From contig JALOTR010000044.1 in the NCBI GenBank assembly GCA_025457805.1, positions 1 through 16,119 of the forward strand: DNA of 16,119 nucleotides, written 5' to 3'. Shown here piece after piece: positions 1 to 5,564 of this stretch. Below the pieces are notes generated by a model. The model had not been told where the DNA came from. It was given only the letters and a program-made list of their open reading frames with translations, and searched no databases. The number at the start of each line of letters is the position of its first letter. Position 1 is the first letter of the stretch. The stretch is from Akkermansiaceae bacterium. GTDB lineage: Bacteria; Verrucomicrobiota; Verrucomicrobiia; Verrucomicrobiales; Akkermansiaceae. The translations under genes and the position numbers were made by a program.

Positions 1-134
1 AGGTTGATTGCGGCAATCAGATCATCGACATTTATCCACCCTTCTTCCGAAAGCGAAATACCGATGGTCTCAGGTTTGTGCCTGAGCACAAGGCTGAGAA
101 AACGGCTTATGTTAACTGCATGTTGAGGGTTCAT
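1..134 (-). CDS. kptA: RNA 2'-phosphotransferase (Tpt1/KptA family), N-terminal fragment
   Basis: This is the 5' end of a gene that runs off the left edge of the window; 44 codons are visible from the ATG at 134. The translation begins MNPQHAVNISRFLSLVLRHK and continues PETIGISLSEEGWINVDDLIAAIN. The block SRFLSLVLRHKPETIG, followed by EEGW and DDLI, is the hallmark N-terminal lobe of Tpt1/KptA, including the conserved RH pair. Family knowledge: these enzymes use NAD+ to remove a 2'-phosphate from RNA, producing nicotinamide and ADP-ribose 1''-2'' cyclic phosphate. In bacteria the physiological RNA substrate is usually unclear. The gene lies 175 nt downstream of nadE on the same strand, so it may be read from the NAD operon or from its own promoter. 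The NAD-binding C-terminal lobe is outside the window, so intactness cannot be judged. No clear Shine-Dalgarno precedes the ATG. Confidence 0.85.
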   Translation of the reverse strand, partial: MNPQHAVNISRFLSLVLRHKPETIGISLSEEGWINVDDLIAAIN

Positions 135-209
135 GGCGGCGTGAACGTGTGAATGACTTTGATCGAGCCGATGATGCGGTGACTGGCTGAGAAGATCATT
201 CATCGACAG

Positions 210-301
210 AATGGAGCGCTGACTTTAGTCGGCATTTCCCGAACACTTGTTTCGGCAACCGTATCGCAGCGAAACTGGCCGGCTGAAGCCAGCGCTCCGT
301 T
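210..301. repeat. Inverted-repeat element between nadE and kptA
   Basis: Two 13-nt arms face each other: GGAGCGCTGACTT at 213-225 and AAGCCAGCGCTCC at 286-298. They match at 12 of 13 positions, and partial pairing extends to 210 and 301. The interior can also fold into smaller hairpins: GCCGGC/GCCAGC at 278-293 with a 4-nt loop and one wobble, and CCGAA/TTCGG around 239-255. The element fills about half of the 175-nt gap between nadE and kptA, and no reading frame in it looks real. There is no T-tract after it on the minus strand, so it does not resemble a standard intrinsic terminator. It could be a small palindromic interspersed repeat or MITE-like remnant, or a processing or attenuation structure. 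Its copy number elsewhere in the genome cannot be seen from here. Confidence 0.6.
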
Positions 302-309
302 GGTAGCTT

Positions 310-2301
310 TCATGATTTTATGAGTCCGGTTTTCATTTGCTCCAGCTCTCTCGCAAAGCCACCGCTGAGGATGGGCCAGCGGCAGCCGGTTTTGGGATCG
401 AGGTTTTGGTCGTCGAGGTGGAAGCTCGGGGCGTAGCGTTCGCGTTTCCATTGGTTGCGTGACCAGAGTTGGAAGAAGCGGGTGAGCCATTGGGTGAGGC
501 GGGCTTCCGAGTGGTCGGGGAAGTCTTGGCGGAGCACGATGAGAACGTCGGCAGGGCCGCGTTTGTCGCGGATGGCGGCGCGTTCGATGACGTCGAGAAC
601 CGGGTAAGGCATGAGGTCGTCTTCATCGGTTTGTGAAGCACCTGCAGGCCGCAGTTCGGCGGTGGGCTGCTGGCGGTTGATCACGGCGAGTTCCGGGATG
701 GCAGCATGTCCGCTTGCCAGAAGCGGGCCTTCGGTTTCAAGCCATTGCAGCCATTTGCGCAGCCACGCTTTGTCGATGCCGGCGATGGGCGCGAGTGATC
801 CGGATGTATCACCATCCATGGTCGCATAACCCACGGCAGCTTCGCTGCGATTGCTGGTGGAAAGAAGCAATGTGTTCGTGAGATTGGCGATCATCCAGAT
901 CCCGGGCGAGCGGACGCGGGCTTGGATGTTTTGAAGGGCAATGTCATCCTGTTGCCATGTCAGATCCCGGCCGATGGCTTTGCCGATGAGTTCGACATAA
1001 CCTTGATGCAAACGGGTGATGTCGAGTTCGTGATGATTTGCTCCGATGGCACGCGCCAGCACCTCAGCGGCATGGCGGGTGGTTTCACCGCTGTTTTCCG
1101 TGGTCTGATAGGCTGTAGTGAGCAGTTGACCGGTCAGCACTTTGGGGTCCTGATGATTGGCAGGAAATGGAAGTTTCCACGCAACCTCGCCTTCCTCCAT
1201 CATGAGACGGGTCATGAGATGGATGAGGCAAACCACTGCGGCTGAGTCCGCGCCACCGCTGAGTGAAACAGTGAAACCACGCGTATGGCTTTTGCGGAGA
1301 TAGTCATAGAGTGCAATGCTCACCGCACGGGTGAATTCCTCTTCCTTCAGGTGGCACGACTTCTCCCACGACGCGGTGGGTGGGGTGGGCGGTGCATTGA
1401 CTTCGCTTGGCCAATCAAAATCCACTCGGATGATTGCCGGATGATGGGCATCAGGGAGCTGGATGCGATGGCTGGTGGTGCGGGATTGGGCGAGGCGCGT
1501 GAGATCGAGATCCACTTTCGCGATGGTGACGAGGTGGTCGCGATAGGAAAAGCGCGGACCTTCCGCGAGGAGTTCGCCAGCGCTGGCAATGAGCGTCTGT
1601 CCGTCGTAGATGGCACGGCCAGCTTCGTTTCCGAGCAAGTTGGAATAGACATAACTCACACCAAACGCACGTGAGCCTTCGATCACAAAGCGGCGGCGGA
1701 TTTCCCGTTTGCCGAAGGCGAAGTGGCTGGCGCTGGGATTGAGAATGATATCCACCGCCTGTGCTGCCAGATCACCGCCGGGGCGACGCGCCACCCAGGC
1801 ATCTTCACAGATTTCAAAACCCATCCGCACGCCTCCCACATCGACGACAAGATCCCCAATCGGAATCTCATCGCCGCCGTCAGGAGGATGAAACCCATCG
1901 CGGACTTGCAATGGCCATGGCTTGAACCAGCGGGGTTCATAGTGGATGCCATCACCGGCGAGGTGGCGTTTGCATACCAGCGCGACGAGCCTCCCATCCA
2001 CTGCCAAGGCGGCGGCGTTGAAGACGGTATTGTGGTGGAAGATGGGAAGGCCTAGAGAAACAATCAGCCCTGCGGTATCAGGCAGGATTTCACGCAGGGA
2101 TGACCATGCCTGTTGGTGGGTGTTGGGCGAGAGAAAGGCATCCTCGCAGCCATAGCCGGTGATGCAAAGTTCCGGCAAACAGACGATAGCGGCACCCGCA
2201 TCGCGCGCATCGTGGATCGCAGCACGGATGTGTGCGACGTTGCTTTGCCAAGCGAGGGGGGTTTGGTTCAGCGCGGTGGCTGCTAGAAGGATCGTTTTCA
2301 T
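310..2301 (-). CDS. nadE: Glutamine-dependent NAD+ synthase
   Basis: Catalyses the last step of NAD+ synthesis: nicotinate adenine dinucleotide is amidated with ATP and glutamine-derived ammonia in the cytoplasm. The product is a two-domain protein of about 663 residues, the usual length for the glutamine-hydrolysing type. The N-terminal half is a nitrilase-fold glutaminase. Counting from the GTG at 2304, the catalytic triad is visible as Glu45 (LPELCITGYG), Lys112 (VCKRHL) and Cys166 (EICEDAW). The C-terminal half is the synthetase, with the ATP-pyrophosphatase P-loop SLSGGADSAA near residues 347-355 and the LLSTSNRSEAAVGY segment near 480-493. Two starts are adjacent, GTG at 2304 and ATG at 2301. 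I chose the ATG because it forms a TGATG junction with the pncB stop, indicating translational coupling. It is the fourth gene of the nrtR-led operon. No damage is visible. Confidence 0.96.
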   Translation of the reverse strand: MKTILLAATALNQTPLAWQSNVAHIRAAIHDARDAGAAIVCLPELCITGYGCEDAFLSPNTHQQAWSSLREILPDTAGLIVSLGLPIFHHNTVFNAAALAVDGRLVALVCKRHLAGDGIHYEPRWFKPWPLQVRDGFHPPDGGDEIPIGDLVVDVGGVRMGFEICEDAWVARRPGGDLAAQAVDIILNPSASHFAFGKREIRRRFVIEGSRAFGVSYVYSNLLGNEAGRAIYDGQTLIASAGELLAEGPRFSYRDHLVTIAKVDLDLTRLAQSRTTSHRIQLPDAHHPAIIRVDFDWPSEVNAPPTPPTASWEKSCHLKEEEFTRAVSIALYDYLRKSHTRGFTVSLSGGADSAAVVCLIHLMTRLMMEEGEVAWKLPFPANHQDPKVLTGQLLTTAYQTTENSGETTRHAAEVLARAIGANHHELDITRLHQGYVELIGKAIGRDLTWQQDDIALQNIQARVRSPGIWMIANLTNTLLLSTSNRSEAAVGYATMDGDTSGSLAPIAGIDKAWLRKWLQWLETEGPLLASGHAAIPELAVINRQQPTAELRPAGASQTDEDDLMPYPVLDVIERAAIRDKRGPADVLIVLRQDFPDHSEARLTQWLTRFFQLWSRNQWKRERYAPSFHLDDQNLDPKTGCRWPILSGGFARELEQMKTGLIKS

Positions 2302-3743
2302 CACGGGCGGGCTTTCTGAATGAGTGCGAGTTTCTTCTGATGAAGCCCGGCTTCCAATCCGGCAGGATAGTTATGGGGATTGGCGAGGCGCTTGATGGTG
2401 GGACTGAGCGAGGCGAGCTGGGCGAGGCAGCGGCTCCTGGATTCAGCGATCGTTGGAAGTGCAGCGACGAGTTTGCCATCGCGGAACAGCGGCTGGAGAA
2501 GATCCTCATACCCTGTGCCAGCTTCGATCGTTGTATGGCGGAGCAATTCCGATGGATCGACAATCGTGCACGGCTCCGGACATGGAAGTTCGGCATCGTA
2601 AATGGCATCTGCGATGAAAAGGCCGTTTTGTTTGAAACGGCGGACTTGCTGCAAGCCGGGAGTTGAGACCTTGATGACTTGCTCGCTCAGTTTGATCCGC
2701 GGTTGCCATTGCCCCGCTTCGTCGCGGACGGCGGCGAGCTTGTAAACTCCACCGAGTGCCGATTGTTCACCGCCGGTCACGAGCTTGGTCCCAACGCCCC
2801 ATACGCTGATTTTCGCGCCTTGATGCTTGAGGCTTTCGATGAGGTTTTCATCCAGATCATTCGATGCGACGATGGCCGTGTCTGTGAAACCCGCTTCATC
2901 GAGGATGATGCGCGCCTGTTGGCTGAGCCATGCGAGGTCGCCTGAGTCGAGCCGGATTCCTAACAGACGATGGCCCGTTTCACGGAGTGCATTTCCCACT
3001 TTGACCGCGTTGCGAACACCTTCGAGAGTGTCATAGGTATCGACGAGGAAAGTGCAGTTTCCCGGCAGGGCGGCGGCGTATTGCTGGAAGGCCTCGATCT
3101 CGGTTTCGAATGACATCACCCACGAGTGGGCATGGGTGCCTTTGACGGGAATGCCATAGATTTTTCCCGCGAGCACATTGGAAGTCGTGGCACAGCCACC
3201 GATGTGGGCGGCGCGGCTTGCGGCGAGCGCGCCATCCGGTCCTTGCGCACGGCGCAGTCCCATTTCAATCACCGGCTCGCCCTGCGCTGCCTCGCAAACG
3301 CGAGCGGCCTTGGTGGCGATGAGGGTTTGAAAGTTGATGATATTGAGCAAGGCGGTTTCCAACAACTGGCACTGGATGATCGGCCCGTTGATGCGGAGGA
3401 TGGGCTGGTGAGGAAAGACAAGCGTGCCTTCTGGCAGTGCGTCGATACAAACGCTGAGTTTCAAATCGCGGAGATAGGCGAGGAACTCCGGCTTCAGCAG
3501 CGGGGCGTTTTCCGCATCGCGGAGTGTGGCGAGATATTCGATGTCATCGGCTTCGAAATGAAAGCTTTCGAGCCATTCGACGGCACTTCCGAGGCCTGCG
3601 GCAATCGCATAGCCACCTTTGAAAGGAAGCGTGCGGAAAAACAGATGGAAGGCCGCCTCCTGCTCGGCCCGTCCGCTGGCATGATAAGCAGCGGCCATGG
3701 TGATTTGATAGAGATCGGTGAGAAGTGGGTTGTTGGTGTTCAT
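2301..3743 (-). CDS. pncB: Nicotinate phosphoribosyltransferase
   Basis: Converts nicotinate and PRPP (with ATP hydrolysis) to nicotinate mononucleotide, the entry step of the Preiss-Handler NAD salvage route. The 480-residue product has the family's opening NPLLTDLYQITMAAAY (5-20) and GGYAIAAGL (43-51). Further in are the substrate-site block MGLRRAQGPDGALAASRAA (about 161-179), GTHAHSWV (202-209) with the conserved histidines, IRLDSGDL (263-270) and VWGVGTKLVTGG (314-325). Together these identify a NAPRTase of the same branch as human NAPRT (TIGR01513-like). The ATG at 3743 is 24 nt after the stop of the upstream PARG-like gene, and the 3' end overlaps the nadE start. No good Shine-Dalgarno is visible. 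The intermediate enzyme NadD (nicotinate mononucleotide adenylyltransferase) is not in this window and must be encoded elsewhere for the pathway to work. Confidence 0.95.
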   Translation of the reverse strand: MNTNNPLLTDLYQITMAAAYHASGRAEQEAAFHLFFRTLPFKGGYAIAAGLGSAVEWLESFHFEADDIEYLATLRDAENAPLLKPEFLAYLRDLKLSVCIDALPEGTLVFPHQPILRINGPIIQCQLLETALLNIINFQTLIATKAARVCEAAQGEPVIEMGLRRAQGPDGALAASRAAHIGGCATTSNVLAGKIYGIPVKGTHAHSWVMSFETEIEAFQQYAAALPGNCTFLVDTYDTLEGVRNAVKVGNALRETGHRLLGIRLDSGDLAWLSQQARIILDEAGFTDTAIVASNDLDENLIESLKHQGAKISVWGVGTKLVTGGEQSALGGVYKLAAVRDEAGQWQPRIKLSEQVIKVSTPGLQQVRRFKQNGLFIADAIYDAELPCPEPCTIVDPSELLRHTTIEAGTGYEDLLQPLFRDGKLVAALPTIAESRSRCLAQLASLSPTIKRLANPHNYPAGLEAGLHQKKLALIQKARP

Positions 3744-3767
3744 TAGGATCTAAGTCTTGTCTAGGAG

Positions 3768-4601
3768 TTAACTGGAGAGGGCGGCATGAAAGGCATCGAA
3801 ATTGGCCCGTTCCCGTTCCGAGGTGTAAACGGCGAAAACAACGCGTTGGAAGCGGCCGTGATAGTCCCCTTCTGGCTTGAGCAATTGCTCAAATGCATTT
3901 GCCACTGCCACGGGATCATTACGGAAGACCCCGCAGCCCCAGGCTCCCAGCACCAGGTTTTGGACGCCGTGAGTGACCGCCATCCGCAAAACCATCTCGG
4001 CCCTGCGTTTCAAAGTCGGAACGATTCTTGAAACGGCATCTGGTTCGTTGGCGGTTACCGCACCCGCATTGGGGGCGGGCGAGGTAATCACTGTGGCAAT
4101 AATCGGCTCTTCCAGCAGTGTGCCCTCATCATTGCGAATGAATGGGACGCAAGGCGACACGATCGCCAGATCCAAGTATAGGCAGCTTCGATTCTTGCGA
4201 TTGAGTTCATAGTAATCAGGTTGCGTGAGCAGGCAGTCGTAAAGCCCGCTGGAGCGTGCCAGCGCCTCTTCTTGGGCTTGGGCACCAGTGAGGAAGCCTC
4301 CTCCGGGATTTTTGGCAGAAGCAAAATTGAGGCATCCAAGATTGGAGGCTCCCTCCTGCTGAAGTCGTTGCAGTGCTGCAAAGGTGGTTTCCGTTGTCAC
4401 TTCAAGAGTGCCCCGGTCGGTAACCATACAAGTCGGAAGCGGTTCAAGAGTGGAGAGTTCGTGCATAACTGTGCCATTGCGAGCCGTCTGCATTTGGGAA
4501 GCGATACCGACGCAACATCCTGACGGAGCGGTGTATTGGCCAGCGGCGATGATGGCGACGGTTTCGGTGGCAACGGCCACACGTTGTTCTCTGTTTTTCA
4601 T
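3768..4601 (-). CDS. Bacterial-type poly(ADP-ribose) glycohydrolase / macrodomain protein (TIGR02452, DUF2263 family)
   Basis: A 277-residue protein of the microbial PARG family. The decisive motif is [13 protein letters not shown] (residues 100-112), which matches the PARG signature GGG-X(6-8)-QEE; the last glutamate is the catalytic one in studied family members. The macrodomain ADP-ribose-binding fold is supported by [15 protein letters not shown] (88-102) before it and [15 protein letters not shown] (216-230) after it. Family knowledge: such enzymes cleave ribose-ribose bonds and release ADP-ribose, but many bacterial members have no known substrate. The ATG at 4601 overlaps the stop of nrtR by 4 nt (ATGA), so the two are translationally coupled; pncB follows after 24 nt. 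Because ADP-ribose is the known effector of NrtR repressors, the enzyme may make or handle the ligand of its own regulator; that link is inference. An internal ATG at residue 46 is an alternative start but would lose the coupling. Confidence 0.9.
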   Translation of the reverse strand: MKNREQRVAVATETVAIIAAGQYTAPSGCCVGIASQMQTARNGTVMHELSTLEPLPTCMVTDRGTLEVTTETTFAALQRLQQEGASNLGCLNFASAKNPGGGFLTGAQAQEEALARSSGLYDCLLTQPDYYELNRKNRSCLYLDLAIVSPCVPFIRNDEGTLLEEPIIATVITSPAPNAGAVTANEPDAVSRIVPTLKRRAEMVLRMAVTHGVQNLVLGAWGCGVFRNDPVAVANAFEQLLKPEGDYHGRFQRVVFAVYTSERERANFDAFHAALSS

Positions 4602-5287
4602 AAATCGAAAATGAATCCCTTGCGGGTGAGTGACTGATACTTGCGTTGGTCGAAATGGAAGAGTTGCGCGGGACGCTTGGAGGCGGCGGTGGTGAATTCC
4701 TCCAGCGGGACCAACAGATCGAGCGCCAAGAGTTTCTTGCGGAAATTCCGCTTATCGAGTTCGCGGCCGAGGATGGCCTCGTAGAGGGACTGGATCTGGC
4801 TGAGGGTGAATTTCTTTGGCAACAGTTCGAAGCCCACCGGTTGCCAGCGGATTTTTCCCCGCAGCCGCTGGAGGGCAGCCTCCAGAATTTCCCCGTGGTC
4901 GAAGGCCAGTTGGGGAACTTTCTCCACTTCGAACCAGGCGGCTTCCGCTGCATCAGTGGCGGCCGAGGGCAAGTGGTCGGCGCGGCGCACGAGGGCGAAG
5001 TAAGCCACGCTGATGATTCGCTCGCGGGGGTCGCGATCGATGGCTCCGAAGGTATAGAGTTGTTCCAAATAGACTTCTTTCAAACCGGTTTCCTCCCGCA
5101 GTTCACGCAGTGCAGCGGCATCGAGCGGTTCATCCGGCCGGACAAATCCCCCGGGCAGTGCCCACTGGTTCCGAAAGGGCTCGATCCCGCGACGGATGAG
5201 CACGACTTTCAGAGCGCCTTCATCGAATCCGAAAACCACACAGTCCACCGTGAGCGCCGCGCGGGGATACTCGTAGGTGAAAGGCAT
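4598..5287 (-). CDS. nrtR: NrtR-type Nudix transcriptional regulator of NAD metabolism
   Basis: A 229-residue protein with a Nudix domain at about 10-145 and a winged-helix DNA-binding domain at about 150-225. The Nudix box is complete: G47-X5-E53-X7-R61-E62-L-R-E65-E66-T-G68-L69. The C-terminal block [18 protein letters not shown], followed by [18 protein letters not shown], is the NrtR signature, with the basic KRNFRKK helix contacting DNA in known family members. Related sugar-responsive Nudix regulators share this architecture, but the adjacent pncB and nadE and the palindrome in the promoter favour NrtR. Family knowledge: NrtR represses NAD-synthesis genes and is released by ADP-ribose. 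It is the first gene of its operon and probably autoregulated. Because the Nudix box is intact, it may also hydrolyse ADP-ribose or a related dinucleotide. No Shine-Dalgarno precedes the ATG, consistent with a leaderless start. Confidence 0.92.
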   Translation of the reverse strand: MPFTYEYPRAALTVDCVVFGFDEGALKVVLIRRGIEPFRNQWALPGGFVRPDEPLDAAALRELREETGLKEVYLEQLYTFGAIDRDPRERIISVAYFALVRRADHLPSAATDAAEAAWFEVEKVPQLAFDHGEILEAALQRLRGKIRWQPVGFELLPKKFTLSQIQSLYEAILGRELDKRNFRKKLLALDLLVPLEEFTTAASKRPAQLFHFDQRKYQSLTRKGFIFDL

Positions 5288-5293
5288 GTCGGG

Positions 5294-5322
5294 TTATTAA
5301 GTGTAGAATCGACACTTGTAAA
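5294..5322 (-). promoter_or_regulatory. Sigma-70-type promoter of the nrtR-PARG-pncB-nadE operon
   Basis: On the minus strand TTTACA (complement of 5317-5322) is followed by exactly 17 nt and then TAATAA (complement of 5294-5299). This is close to the TTGACA-N17-TATAAT consensus. Only 6 nt separate the -10 box from the nrtR ATG, so transcription should begin at or within a base or two of the start codon, giving a leaderless mRNA. The missing Shine-Dalgarno agrees with this. The spacer is almost entirely occupied by the palindromic operator. Confidence 0.75.
5299..5317. promoter_or_regulatory. Predicted NrtR operator (19-bp palindrome, GT-N7-AC core)
   Basis: AAGTGTAGAATCGACACTT is symmetric about 5308, with 8 of 9 base pairs matching; only 5305/5311 fails. 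The half-sites AAGTGT and ACACTT give the GT-N7-AC core that I recall for NrtR operators. It sits between the -35 and -10 boxes, overlapping the last base of the -10 and the first base of the -35. Bound repressor would therefore directly occlude RNA polymerase. I found no second full copy in the window; the gap before kptA has only a single ACACTT half-site at 243-248. Confidence 0.72.
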
Positions 5323-5490
5323 GAGGATTTTTGAGATCGTGGGGTTCAGGTGACTTGTTTAATGGGAGAGGGCTTGCGGGAAAGGCTGAATTGCAAGCAG
5401 TGAAGGGGAAGAGCTTCGCGCGGGACTTGAGCGGCTCTTTGGCATCGGCGATCGGATATCGCCGCTCCTTGGGGGGGGCGGTTGATTGGG

Positions 5491-5529
5491 AAAAGGAAAC
5501 CCCGCTGCCCGGGGAGGGCGGCGGGGTTT
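5491..5529 (-). terminator. Intrinsic terminator downstream of the EF-G gene
   Basis: A 14-bp stem is formed by 5497-5510 (AAACCCCGCTGCCC) and 5516-5529 (GGGCGGCGGGGTTT), with a 5-nt loop and a single G-T wobble. On the minus strand the stem is followed by TTTCCTTTTCCC (the first three T belong to the stem), an interrupted U-rich tail. It begins about 35 nt after the EF-G stop codon and insulates that gene from the nrtR promoter downstream. There is no U-tract on the plus-strand side, so it is directional. Confidence 0.8.
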
Positions 5530-5564
5530 GGGGAGGGTGCGGCGAAATGAATTTCGCGCTCCAG

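Noticed and set aside
243..248. ACACTT near kptA as a second NrtR operator
   Set aside because: The matching AAGTGT half-site is absent at the required 7-nt spacing (230-235 reads CGGCAT), so it is probably a chance half-site.
3744..3767. Possible separate promoter or regulator site between the PARG-like gene and pncB
   Set aside because: The 24-nt gap has no convincing promoter elements or palindrome and is too short for both; the genes are best read as one transcript.
3768..4601. PARG-like gene as the antitoxin half of a DarTG-type defence system
   Set aside because: No DarT-like ADP-ribosyltransferase is adjacent, and the tight coupling is to nrtR, pncB and nadE instead.
5471..5478. Run of eight G residues as a phase-variation tract
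   Set aside because: It lies in the non-coding gap downstream of the EF-G terminator, outside any gene or promoter element I can identify.
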